Source: Gammaproteobacteria bacterium
Lineage (GTDB): Bacteria > Pseudomonadota > Gammaproteobacteria > JAADHS01
Reading direction: 5' to 3'
NCBI GenBank assembly: GCA_013151745.1
Contig: JAADHS010000158.1
Span: forward strand, 1 to 33,232
Length of the DNA stretch: 33,232 nucleotides
Part shown: positions 7,819-16,044 of the stretch, piece after piece
Layout of the letters: each line of letters opens with the position of its first letter
How positions within the stretch are numbered: the stretch's first letter is position 1
Translations under genes and position numbers: made by a program
The notes under the pieces: model-generated
Seen by the model: only the letters and a program-made list of their open reading frames with translations
Told to the model about the DNA's origin: nothing
The model's database searches: none

Positions 7819-8657
7819 GGCAGTTTTCCTTCTGCGTGACTTGTTGAACGTTTTGCTTTTGCAATTTGCCACATAATGACAAATCCGACGCTCAGATTGT
7901 TGGTGCGCTCTATCAGCGGACTATCCATAAATATTGCGTTCGACAGCACGTCATAGCGAGCGACTCCGATGACCGATAATCTCTTGAAATGCTTATCTAT
8001 AGATAAGGTGATTCGGCTACCACTGTAACCACTTCTTGCATCGTATGTGGGGCGTACTGAAGTTTCGTATTGGGTTGACACATCGTAAAAATAGCTATGA
8101 TAGCGACGATCCGCAAAAACAGGGCCAAATAAAAGCTCGCCCTTCCAGTTATTAACGTGGTGTTTTATGCTAATAGAGGGTGCAAACGTCCATCCACGGT
8201 TTCTTATAGCGAGACCCTCTATATCTATGGAAAAGGCCGCTCTTATGGGAAGTTCTAACGATAACCGGGTATTTTGATCTTCAGATTGCCAAAAATTAGT
8301 AATGAGTGATGGCCCGATTTCAAATGTTGTGTCTAATCGTGGCATCCCCTCTCGTGCGCTATTGTCGTCAGGGCTGGCGGGCAGACTCCCAGCAAGGCTT
8401 ACATCGAGATTCACTGTTTCAGATGTATAGAGCAACCCTTGTATTTTTCCATCGCTTGCTTTGAGGCGTTCACCTCGGTATATCAAGGCCGGAAATGGGT
8501 ATATAGGCGTACTGTAGCTATTGGATCCACGGTAATGGGGTAATTGCATGCCCATCAGGCCTGCGTGAATTTCCCAGAGAGGCTGGTGTTCGGCCCAGAC
8601 ATACGTGGTATTGATAAAAATTACCGATATAAAGAGTTGTTTGAATAGTCGCTTCAT
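7815..8657 (-). CDS. MipA/OmpV-family outer-membrane protein
   Basis: The protein (280 aa) has an N-terminal signal peptide ending near Val-Trp-Ala. The start of the mature protein carries the MipA/OmpV signature: GLMGMQLPHYRGSNSYSTPIYPFPALIYRGERLKASDG. The remainder alternates polar and hydrophobic residues, as expected for a beta-barrel, and ends in an aromatic strand (LSVGFVIMWQIAKA) followed by a short basic tail. Family members are scaffolds for murein-synthesis complexes or porin-like proteins. It is the first gene of the four-gene minus-strand cluster and lies 54 bp from the divergent regulator gene, with dyads in between. The stop codon overlaps the SDR start. Confidence 0.9.
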   Translation of the reverse strand: MKRLFKQLFISVIFINTTYVWAEHQPLWEIHAGLMGMQLPHYRGSNSYSTPIYPFPALIYRGERLKASDGKIQGLLYTSETVNLDVSLAGSLPASPDDNSAREGMPRLDTTFEIGPSLITNFWQSEDQNTRLSLELPIRAAFSIDIEGLAIRNRGWTFAPSISIKHHVNNWKGELLFGPVFADRRYHSYFYDVSTQYETSVRPTYDARSGYSGSRITLSIDKHFKRLSVIGVARYDVLSNAIFMDSPLIERTNNLSVGFVIMWQIAKAKRSTSHAEGKLP

Positions 8658-8668
8658 AGTTTAATTAA

Positions 8669-8705
8669 CTCAAATTTTGAGCCTTAACTCATTAACCGAG
8701 GTTAA
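8669..8705. promoter_or_regulatory. two perfect dyads between mipA-like and Crp/Fnr-like genes
   Basis: The 54-bp divergent gap holds ctcaaattttgag (8669-8681; arms of 6 bp and one central base) and ttaaccgaggttaa (8692-8705; arms of 6 bp and a 2-bp spacer). The second covers the GAGG ribosome binding site of the regulator gene. Perfect short palindromes in a divergent regulator/target gap are typical operator sites, so autoregulation and control of the envelope cluster are plausible. Binding is inferred, not seen. Confidence 0.5.
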
Positions 8706-8711
8706 AAACAG

Positions 8712-9248
8712 ATGAATTTTCATGAGCTTCTACAGATTGAAGGAGTAATGATAGAAAAGGAAAAGGGCGAACATGTTTTTATGCAGGGGGATTCAGACAA
8801 GTCACTCTATGTCATCCAATCAGGCTTATTGAAGGCCTATTACACATCTGAGAATGGAAAAGAGTCTATAAAATCATTTTTTTTATCCAGTGATATAATT
8901 GGAAGCCTGGCTTCATCCTATTTAGGAGGAGCTTGTTCTTTTAGCCTTCTTTGTTTGGAGCCTACGATTCTGACCAAAATACCGTTTAAAAAACTTCGAG
9001 ATTACTGCAAAAAAGATGTAAATATGGCGAATGAAATGATTGAACTCTTACTCCGTTTTGCTATGAAAAAAGAGAAACGAGAGTATGAATTTCTATGTCT
9101 AAGTGCCGAGGAGCGGTTTTATATACTTGAAAACAATTCCCCAAGCCTTTTAGAAAAAGTAACTCAAAATGATTTAGCACGTTATTTGGGGGTTACGCCT
9201 GTTGGTTTGAGCCGAATTAAAAAGAGAACACTTAGAGCCTGTAAATAA
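8712..9248 (+). CDS. Short Crp/Fnr-family transcriptional regulator
   Basis: The protein (178 aa, shorter than the usual 210-250) has an N-terminal beta-roll effector domain (about 15-110; KGEHVFMQGDSDKSLYVIQSGLLKAYY) and a compact C-terminal helix-turn-helix (VTQNDLARYLGVTPVGLSRI, about 149-168). The phosphate-cassette Arg-x-Ser of cAMP binders is absent (SLASSYLGGACSFSLLCLEP instead), and there is no N-terminal Fe-S cysteine cluster, so neither cAMP nor FNR-type oxygen sensing is indicated. The layout resembles the short Crp/Fnr proteins that sense unknown ligands. It is divergent from the MipA-SDR-DUF2141-VTT cluster and probably regulates it. Confidence 0.82.
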   Translation: MNFHELLQIEGVMIEKEKGEHVFMQGDSDKSLYVIQSGLLKAYYTSENGKESIKSFFLSSDIIGSLASSYLGGACSFSLLCLEPTILTKIPFKKLRDYCKKDVNMANEMIELLLRFAMKKEKREYEFLCLSAEERFYILENNSPSLLEKVTQNDLARYLGVTPVGLSRIKKRTLRACK

Positions 9249-9273
9249 CTTATAATTCTACTTATTGTGTCTT

Positions 9274-9452
9274 AGGGATGAAAATTAAATAACTTATACA
9301 TCTGGCATCACAACTTCGGCTCCTCTTTGAACGTTTTTCAATCAAAAAATACGCACTTTAGCCCACTAAAGCTGCGTTTTTTCTCAATCAGAACGTTCAA
9401 ATAGAAACCAAATTTGTACGTCACTTGCATAAGTTATTTAATTTTCATCCCT
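9274..9452. repeat. 179-bp palindromic repeat, copy A (MITE-like)
   Basis: The two ends are perfect 24-bp inverted repeats: 9274-9297 reads agggatgaaaattaaataac and onward, and 9429-9452 is its exact reverse complement. Inverted similarity continues inward. A nested pair tttgaacgtt/aacgttcaaa (about 9326-9335 and 9392-9401) surrounds a core (9338-9393) with its own stem around cccact. The core matches that of copy B at 19086-19140. No open reading frame is carried. It fills the gap between the Crp/Fnr gene and the hydrolase gene and ends 16 bp before the hydrolase start. A non-autonomous mobile repeat or large REP-like hairpin is the best reading. Confidence 0.8.
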
Positions 9453-9467
9453 TACCGGTTACTTTAT

Positions 9468-10271
9468 ATGAAAATAATCAGTACATTCTCTATTTTGATT
9501 TTACTTGGATTTACCGTGCTCGGGTGTGAACTAATTATCAACAAGTTTGCGTTTCACCCTGACAATGTAAATGTTATACCAGCAGATAAACTACCTCACG
9601 GAATTCAAGAGATCACCATTAGTACAAAAGATAAGGTGAAAATCACCTCTCTTTATTTGCCGTCATCTGAATCAGATAAACTTCTAATTTACTTTCACGG
9701 TAATGCGGGAAATATTTACCACAGAATTCCAAGCTTGCTTAAGCTTAGTCAGCTTGGTGTTAATGTGATAGGTGTAAGCTATAGGGGATATGGGAAGAGC
9801 GATGGTGACCCCAGCGAGGAAGGAATATATCTAGATGGACAAGCAATATTCCAATATGCAGTTGAACGCATGGGTTTTTCTAAAGAAAATATCATAATAT
9901 TTGGGCGTTCGATAGGCACTACGGTGGCTATCAATACGGCTCAAAACAAAAAAATAGGTGGGGTCATCTTGGTTACACCTCTAACAAGTGGAAAAGATCA
10001 AGCAAAGGTAGGAGGGTTATGGGCGATATCATCATTGGCAGGAAATTCATTTGATAATTTTACGAAAATTGAAAATATTGATTCTCCACTTCTAGTTATT
10101 CATGGTACAGATGATAGTGTCATTCCTTACTCCATGGGTAAAAAAATATTCGATAAAGCAAAAGTAAAAAAGGAGTTTGTAAAAATTAAAGGTGCAAACC
10201 ACAACAATTTGCATGATGTCTTTGAGCAAGAATATTGGTTGCCAATCATTCAGTTTATCAAGAGTCTATAG
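9468..10271 (+). CDS. Alpha/beta hydrolase, membrane-anchored or lipoprotein (YfhR/BEM46-like)
   Basis: The protein (267 aa) has a hydrophobic N-terminus ending in Val-Leu-Gly-Cys at about residue 20, a plausible lipobox. It then has an alpha/beta-hydrolase fold: the oxyanion motif YFHGNAGN, strand VIGVSYRGYGKSDGDPSEEG, the nucleophile elbow GRSIG, the acid in HGTDDSVIP and the histidine in KGANHNN, so the catalytic triad appears complete. The layout matches the BEM46/YfhR type (serine hydrolases of unknown substrate). The start at 9468 is chosen because the upstream extension (to 9414) runs through the palindromic repeat. No clear Shine-Dalgarno is visible. Confidence 0.88.
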   Translation: MKIISTFSILILLGFTVLGCELIINKFAFHPDNVNVIPADKLPHGIQEITISTKDKVKITSLYLPSSESDKLLIYFHGNAGNIYHRIPSLLKLSQLGVNVIGVSYRGYGKSDGDPSEEGIYLDGQAIFQYAVERMGFSKENIIIFGRSIGTTVAINTAQNKKIGGVILVTPLTSGKDQAKVGGLWAISSLAGNSFDNFTKIENIDSPLLVIHGTDDSVIPYSMGKKIFDKAKVKKEFVKIKGANHNNLHDVFEQEYWLPIIQFIKSL

Positions 10272-10562
10272 GGTTAATTTCTGAATATTGAGATATGTCT
10301 TCACCGTTTTTCTTAAAATACGACACCAATATTCCATCTGACTCAACTGCGTTTTTTCAGATTAACAAAATTATTCATAACACGACACCATTGGGTGATG
10401 AAACCGATTGGGAAGGTAGTATTATTCGCAATAACTAAAAACTTATTACTGATTTTTCTTATACTTACTTATAATTATTTTATTTTGGCTTGATAATTGC
10501 TGAATAGTATTCGAACGTCTAAGCAATATTTTTTTAGTTCTAACCAAAAAGGAAATCGATCC
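10272..10562. other. intergenic gap with decayed repeat-like sequence
   Basis: No gene was seen in these 291 bp. About 10341-10361 contains ctgcgttttttcagatta, close to the core strand shared by repeats A and B (ctgcgttttttctcaatcag). About 70 bp further on, ttattcataac and ccattgggt echo the outer arm of repeats B and C. Two copies of cgacacca occur, near 10321 and 10382. The rest is AT-rich and probably contains the promoter of the next small gene. The likeness to the repeats is partial and was judged by eye. Confidence 0.35.
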
Positions 10563-10835
10563 ATGGATGATATCCACCGAGAAAACTTGTTTTATATTGA
10601 GCGAATATTTCGCGTGATAATCGGTATAGTCTGTTTACCTATCGCGTTTACTATTCTTCCTAATACAACCGCGTTTGTATTACTTATTTCTCTCTCTCTG
10701 TATCTGTTGCACACCGCCTTGCTTAAGTGGGATCCATTCTACTTTTTTATTGAAGTGACTTTACGATTGTTTACACTGGCGAGAATAAAAATTCATGCCT
10801 TTGGGGATAACGCAAATGTGGGAACGTATGCCTAA
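10563..10835 (+). CDS. Small two-helix membrane protein, DUF2892-like
   Basis: The protein (90 aa from the ATG at 10563) has AAGGA 9 bp upstream. A TTG at 10497 would add 22 residues but lacks a site. Two adjacent hydrophobic helices (about 15-33 and 36-53) follow a charged N-terminus, ENLFYIERIFRVIIG, which resembles the N-R-x-x-R-x-x-x-G opening of DUF2892 inner-membrane proteins. The Cys-Pro that often follows the second helix is replaced by Trp-Asp-Pro. A third, weaker amphipathic segment follows. Function unknown; the family link is tentative. Confidence 0.6.
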   Translation: MDDIHRENLFYIERIFRVIIGIVCLPIAFTILPNTTAFVLLISLSLYLLHTALLKWDPFYFFIEVTLRLFTLARIKIHAFGDNANVGTYA

Positions 10836-10860
10836 CTTCATTTGTATTTTGTAAGTCATT

Positions 10861-10883
10861 AGGGAGTAGCATTGCTGTTCCCT
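10861..10883. terminator. candidate bidirectional terminator hairpin
   Basis: agggagtagc/att/gctgttccct forms a 10-bp stem (two G-U wobbles) with a 3-base loop, between two convergent genes that end at 10835 and 10912. The T-tract on the plus side is weak (gtttattcc, then a T6 run further on), so strength is uncertain. Confidence 0.45.
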
Positions 10884-10911
10884 GTTTATTCCTGATTTTT
10901 TGGGTATAAAC

Positions 10912-12096
10912 TTATGGCGTGCTACGGATTGCAAAGGATAGGGCTTCTCCTTCTTTATCGCTGGTACAGTAGACGCTGTGCCAATTGCAATTCGTGATGC
11001 TTTTTTGCGGTAACAAAATGAGATCTCCCGCCGAAAGTTGATAAGCGTAACCTTGAGCCAGTAACTGCTGGGTAAAGCTTGGACTTTGATTAATAAAAAC
11101 TTCTAGCGGGTCATTTTCCCGTTCGTCCAGGTAAGCACTCAAGGCGTCCGGGTTTTTAACCAAATGGCTTAAAAATTGAATAAACTCCGGCTTGATTTCA
11201 TCGGCCAATAGATCCAGTTTTTTTTCATCTTTAAAAAATAAAATAATTTCTTTAACTAAATTGTTTTTGGCTAAGCTAATCCAGACTGTTTCACCGCTCA
11301 GTTGTGCATAGACGACACCGAAATGGCCGGGCTCTACATCCTGGTGGAATTGCGCGCCTCCTTTGGGTGCATTGAAATAAATAATACGTTCGACATAGGC
11401 GACTTGATCAATATCGAGCAAAGATTGTAAGAGCGCCGCCAATGGCTTATTTTGGCTGATGAGTACAGATTCTGGAAAGACTGTCTCGGTGAGGTTTCCA
11501 GCATGGCGTTGGCGCTGAAAATCTTCGGCAACGTTTTCATAACCGGCGATACCGAATGAAAAACGCAGACGAAAAGAGGGGTCTTCTTCAATGAACGATA
11601 ACCAGGAGAGTTTGATCCATAAATTTTCAGCAATCACATCCCCTTCTTGTAATACATCAAATTCCAGGGTGACAATTTCCTGAGGATCCGCTTCATCTTC
11701 CGTTGTCGCTAACATATCATATACAGGTAACAATCGTCCGCTATAATAGGGGGCATCAAGGAGTTCATCACAGGCTTTGCCATTGATTATCTGACGGTAA
11801 AGTGCGTGCGAATGACGGACTTCCTCCTGAAAGTTGACTTGCTCAGCCGTAATATAGCCCGGTAAATAGAGAGCCTCTTGACTTTCCCATATTTTTTTGG
11901 CCTGCTTGATATCAAAGGATTTGATCGGCGTATTGAACGGGGCGACCCAGGCGACTTGATAGCCTCTGCGTTGCAACAAGCGGGGCGGTTCGCAGCCTTT
12001 TTCACGAGCAATGACGGTTGCTTGTTCTCTAGACGTTGCGGCAGGTGCAATAAAATGAAGTGGGTTAATCGTTTTTTTGAGCATAGGCTTAAGCAT
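10912..12096 (-). CDS. Cupin/JmjC-like putative Fe(II)-dependent oxygenase
   Basis: The protein (394 aa) is not one I recognise by name. The central-to-C-terminal part looks like a double-stranded beta-helix. FNAPKGGAQFHQDVEPGHFG gives His-x-Asp at 251 and 253, and NCNWHSVYC gives a distal His at 373. This HxD...H arrangement is that of non-haem Fe(II)/2-oxoglutarate or cupin-type enzymes such as JmjC hydroxylases. Strands between them (FGVVYAQLSGETVWISLAK and the YQLSAGDLILLPQKS turn) fit a cupin barrel. The N-terminal 200 residues are mixed helix and strand with no clear motif. The gene is divergent from hrpA with 20 bp between starts, so the promoters must overlap or lie within coding sequence. 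Iron dependence and substrate are inference. Confidence 0.6.
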   Translation of the reverse strand: MLKPMLKKTINPLHFIAPAATSREQATVIAREKGCEPPRLLQRRGYQVAWVAPFNTPIKSFDIKQAKKIWESQEALYLPGYITAEQVNFQEEVRHSHALYRQIINGKACDELLDAPYYSGRLLPVYDMLATTEDEADPQEIVTLEFDVLQEGDVIAENLWIKLSWLSFIEEDPSFRLRFSFGIAGYENVAEDFQRQRHAGNLTETVFPESVLISQNKPLAALLQSLLDIDQVAYVERIIYFNAPKGGAQFHQDVEPGHFGVVYAQLSGETVWISLAKNNLVKEIILFFKDEKKLDLLADEIKPEFIQFLSHLVKNPDALSAYLDERENDPLEVFINQSPSFTQQLLAQGYAYQLSAGDLILLPQKSITNCNWHSVYCTSDKEGEALSFAIRSTP

Positions 12097-12116
12097 AACA
12101 AATTTATTAAAATATC

Positions 12117-15100
12117 GTGAATCAAAAAAATAAAACGTTCTATAGCGAAATTGACCGGTGTATGTTCAAAGATCAACACGCTCTTCGGCAATGTCTGAAA
12201 AAAGCAACGACGACAAAAGATCAAACGGCGTTACAGAAACTCAAAGAAGCCATCAGCCGGTCACAGCGGGTGTGCGAAATACGTCGTCAGGGCGTGCCTG
12301 CCATCACCTATCCCGAAGCACTGCCGGTCTGTGAAAAACGAGCAGACATTGCGCAGGCGATCAAAAATAACCAGGTCGTGATTATTTGTGGCGAAACGGG
12401 TTCGGGTAAAACCACTCAACTACCCAAGATTTGTCTGGAACTGGGCCGAGGTATTCAGGGCAAGATTGCGCACACCCAGCCGCGACGGGTTGCCGCGCGC
12501 AGTGTTGCTGCAAGAATTGCGGAAGAGCTGGGCAGCGCACTTGGCGAGTGTGTGGGTTATAAAGTTCGTTTTAGTGATCATACCCGTGAAACCAGTTATG
12601 TGAAATTAATGACCGATGGTATTTTACTGGCTGAAACGCAAGGGGATCGTTTCCTCAATCAATATGACACTATTATTATTGACGAAGCGCATGAGCGTAG
12701 CCTTAATATTGATTTTTTATTGGGTTATCTTCATCAGTTGCTCCCCAGGCGGCGTGATCTAAAAGTGATTATTACCTCTGCGACGATTGACCCACAACGA
12801 TTCTCCAGTCATTTTTCTGATGCCCCCATCATTGAAGTGTCAGGTCGAAGTTATCCCGTTGAAACTTTATATCGTCCTCAATTAGAGCTAGAAGAGGGCG
12901 CTCAAACTCGTGATTTACCGCAAACGATACTGGATGCCGTTGATGAACTTTCTGCTTTATCCCGGGGCGATATTCTCGTTTTTTTGAGTGGTGAACGCGA
13001 AATTCGAGAAGTCGCTGAAGCTTTGCGCAAACACCATCCCCCGCACACCGAAATTTTGCCATTATATGCGCGGCTTTCTGCAGTAGAGCAAAATAAAGTA
13101 TTTCGTTCTCATGCCGGGCGACGGATTGTGCTGGCAACCAACGTTGCTGAAACCTCGTTAACCATACCGGGGATAAAATACGTCATCGACCCAGGAACGG
13201 CGAGAATAAGTCGATATAGTCACCGTAGCAAATTGCAACGGTTGCCGATAGAACGCATTTCACAAGCCTCAGCCAATCAACGTGCAGGACGCTGTGGGCG
13301 AGTCAGTGCCGGGATTTGTATTCGCCTTTACAGTGAAGAGGATTATATTAATCGTGATGAATTTACACTGCCGGAAATTCAACGGACGAGTTTGGCGGCC
13401 GTTATTTTACAAATGAAAGCGCTGGGTTTTGGCGATATTGATCAATTTCCTTTTGTCGATCGCCCCGATTTAAGAATGATTAAGGATGGCCAGCAAACAC
13501 TGCATGAACTGGGGGCGATGGCGTCATCCGGAAAACTAACCCAGGTTGGACGACAACTCGCCAAGCTGCCTATTGATCCGCGCATTGGACGGATGATTCT
13601 CGCCGCCAATGAAGAGTCTTGCCTCACTGAAGTGCTGATTATTGCTGCTGTACTTGCTACGCAAGACCCCCGGGAGCGCCCACTTGAGGCACAGCAAAAA
13701 GCCGATGAAAAACATCGAGCATATAAAGATGAACGCTCCGATTTTATGGCTTTTTTAACACTGTGGAAAATTTATCACGACAACAAAAAACATCTTAGTG
13801 CCAATAAACTAAAAAAGTTTTGCAAGTCGGAATTTATTTCCTATATGCGGATGCGTGATTGGCGTGATGTGCATACTCAACTCACGATGCAAGCGACACA
13901 GTTGGGGTTAAAGTTGAACGAGACTCCAGCAGAATATGCCAATATTCATCGTTCCTTATTAACCGGCCTGCTCAGTTATATTGGGCTTAAGCAAGCGGGA
14001 CGAGAGTTTCTCGGTGCCCAAAATAAAAAAATTCAAATATTTCCCGGTTCTGCTTTGTTCAAAAAAAGTCCTAAATGGATTATGGCCTCTGAAATTGTTG
14101 AGACAGCTAAAATATACGCCAGAGTGGTTGCCAAAATAGAACCGGAATGGTTGGAAAGAGTCGCAGCGCATTTAATAAAACACAACTACAGCGAGCCACA
14201 TTGGGAGAAAAAACAAGCCATGGTGATAGGCTTTGAGCGTTTAACGCTATATGGTCTGACCTTGCTGGAAAAACGTAAAATTGACTATGCAAAAGTGGAT
14301 GGAGGACTTGCTAGAAAAATTTTTATTCGATCGGGATTAGTGGACGGTGAATTACAAAGCAAGCTGGCCTTTTTTAATCAAAACCAGACGTTGATTGCTG
14401 AAATTAAAGATTTAGAGCATCGTTCTCGGCGGCAGGATATTTTGGTTGATGAAGAAATTTTATATGACTTTTATAATCAAAATTTACCGCTGACCGTTTG
14501 TGATCGACGGTCATTGGACAAATGGTTTAAAGGCGCCAGTGCTACGCAGCAACAAGCCTTGTTATTAACAAAAGACGATTTGTTAGCTAAAGACGAGAGT
14601 GGGGTGAGCGATACAGATTATCCACCTCATTTTATGTTTCAGGATTTAAAAATGCACTTACAGTATCATTTTGAGCCCGGGCATGAGTTAGATGGGGTGA
14701 CCGTTGAAGTGCCATTCGGCCTATTAAATCAGCTCTCGACAGCGCCATTTGAATGGCTGGTGCCGGGCTTGTTAAAAGATAAAATTATTGCTTTGATCAA
14801 GGCACTGCCTAAATCGTTGCGTAAAAATTTTATTCCCGCTCCCCAGTTTGCAGATGCGTGCATGGCAACCATTCAAACAAAAGAAGGTGCTTTGCTGACA
14901 GCGCTCAGTCAGGTTTTGTTGAAAATGACCGGGGTTAAGGTGTCTCCTGCCGATTGGCGACCTGATGCAATCAGTCAACATTTGTGCATGAATTATCGTG
15001 TCATCAACCCATCTGGGGAACCGGTGGCGATGGGGAGAGATTTAGCGGCATTACAACGCCAACAAGGACAGGCTGCGGCTCAATCATTTGCTCAAACGGA

Positions 15101-15992
15101 AGTCGCCGGTTATCCGATAAAAAACATAAGAGATTGGGACTTTGCCGTACTCGATGAGCAGGTGGAAATTGAGCAACAAGGTGCTCGGATTATTGCTTAT
15201 CCAGGCTTATTTGATGAAAAAAACAGCGTCACACTTAAGTTATTTGATACGGCTGAAAAAGCGCAACAGGTGACGCAGCTTGGGCTGCGACGTTTGTTTA
15301 TGCTCAATTTAACAGAGCGTCTGCGTTACATTGAAAAAAATATGCCAGATTTGCAACGCAGCTGTTTATTATTTTCCAGTGTGGGTACCTGCCAACAGCT
15401 AAAACAGGACTTGGTACATGCGGCGGTTGATTCAGTTTGTATTATCGAGGGTGAAAAGGTGCGTAACAAAACCTCATTTGAGGCGCGTCTTGAACAGGCA
15501 AAAAAAGAAATTATTGCCAGTGCGAATAAGCGGGCAACACAGGTTCACACGATTTTGGTTGAATATCACGCGGTCAACACCCGACTTGGAAGCATGAATA
15601 AACCGGCATGGAAAAATGCAATAATAGATATTCGCAGACAATTAAATGCCTTGGTGTATCTGGGTTTTGTCAGTGCAACCCCGGTGGAATACTTGTTTCA
15701 TCTCAGGCGTTATTTTAAAGCGATGGATAAACGTCTGGATAAACTTAAGCTGGGTGTGACCCAGGATGATCGCATCATGGCGCAGTTTATTCCTTTATTA
15801 ATCAGGTATGAAGACTTGATTAAAAAGAGGCGTTCATGCTTGCCTATCCATAATGAATTACAGCGTTATCGATGGATGTTAGAAGAACTAAAAGTCTCGT
15901 TGTTTGCACAAGAACTAAAAACGGCAATACCCGTTTCAGTTAAAAGGCTGGATAAACAATGGGATAAAATCATTAGAACTATCGCTCTATAG
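12117..15992 (+). CDS. hrpA: ATP-dependent RNA helicase HrpA
   Basis: The protein (1291 aa; Escherichia coli HrpA is about 1300) is a DEAH-box RNA helicase. The motifs are in order: GETGSGKTTQLP (about residue 92), TQPRRVAARSVA, DEAH (about 189), SATID (about 221), the helicase-C motifs NVAETSLTIPGIKYVIDPG, and QRAGRCGR (about 387). HA2 and OB-fold regions follow, then the long C-terminal DUF3418-type region specific to HrpA, which remains continuous to the stop. HrpA acts on RNA in the cytoplasm and has been linked to mRNA processing and rescue of stalled ribosomes. The start is a GTG at 12117 without a strong ribosome binding site; an internal ATG 15 codons later is an alternative. Confidence 0.96.
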   Translation: MNQKNKTFYSEIDRCMFKDQHALRQCLKKATTTKDQTALQKLKEAISRSQRVCEIRRQGVPAITYPEALPVCEKRADIAQAIKNNQVVIICGETGSGKTTQLPKICLELGRGIQGKIAHTQPRRVAARSVAARIAEELGSALGECVGYKVRFSDHTRETSYVKLMTDGILLAETQGDRFLNQYDTIIIDEAHERSLNIDFLLGYLHQLLPRRRDLKVIITSATIDPQRFSSHFSDAPIIEVSGRSYPVETLYRPQLELEEGAQTRDLPQTILDAVDELSALSRGDILVFLSGEREIREVAEALRKHHPPHTEILPLYARLSAVEQNKVFRSHAGRRIVLATNVAETSLTIPGIKYVIDPGTARISRYSHRSKLQRLPIERISQASANQRAGRCGRVSAGICIRLYSEEDYINRDEFTLPEIQRTSLAAVILQMKALGFGDIDQFPFVDRPDLRMIKDGQQTLHELGAMASSGKLTQVGRQLAKLPIDPRIGRMILAANEESCLTEVLIIAAVLATQDPRERPLEAQQKADEKHRAYKDERSDFMAFLTLWKIYHDNKKHLSANKLKKFCKSEFISYMRMRDWRDVHTQLTMQATQLGLKLNETPAEYANIHRSLLTGLLSYIGLKQAGREFLGAQNKKIQIFPGSALFKKSPKWIMASEIVETAKIYARVVAKIEPEWLERVAAHLIKHNYSEPHWEKKQAMVIGFERLTLYGLTLLEKRKIDYAKVDGGLARKIFIRSGLVDGELQSKLAFFNQNQTLIAEIKDLEHRSRRQDILVDEEILYDFYNQNLPLTVCDRRSLDKWFKGASATQQQALLLTKDDLLAKDESGVSDTDYPPHFMFQDLKMHLQYHFEPGHELDGVTVEVPFGLLNQLSTAPFEWLVPGLLKDKIIALIKALPKSLRKNFIPAPQFADACMATIQTKEGALLTALSQVLLKMTGVKVSPADWRPDAISQHLCMNYRVINPSGEPVAMGRDLAALQRQQGQAAAQSFAQTEVAGYPIKNIRDWDFAVLDEQVEIEQQGARIIAYPGLFDEKNSVTLKLFDTAEKAQQVTQLGLRRLFMLNLTERLRYIEKNMPDLQRSCLLFSSVGTCQQLKQDLVHAAVDSVCIIEGEKVRNKTSFEARLEQAKKEIIASANKRATQVHTILVEYHAVNTRLGSMNKPAWKNAIIDIRRQLNALVYLGFVSATPVEYLFHLRRYFKAMDKRLDKLKLGVTQDDRIMAQFIPLLIRYEDLIKKRRSCLPIHNELQRYRWMLEELKVSLFAQELKTAIPVSVKRLDKQWDKIIRTIAL

Positions 15993-15993
15993 G

Positions 15994-16017
15994 GTAAATT
16001 CATAACGCCATGGGTTT
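15994..16017. repeat. solo end of the B/C repeat family
   Basis: taaattcataacgccatggg and the bases around it match the right-hand end of repeats B and C (taaattcataacgctatggg) with one or two changes. No partner arm is visible nearby. It sits just after the hrpA stop, between convergent genes. Confidence 0.55.
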
Positions 16018-16044
16018 ATCATATAAAATCGCCCTAATCATTTG

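Noticed and set aside
7819-7872. Longer start for the SDR gene
   Set aside because: The added residues are basic translation of the mipA-like 3' end, and the internal ATG has a strong ribosome binding site and stands at the beginning of the Rossmann fold.
9414-9467. N-terminal extension of the alpha/beta hydrolase
   Set aside because: It translates the right arm of palindromic repeat A and precedes the obvious lipoprotein-like signal sequence.
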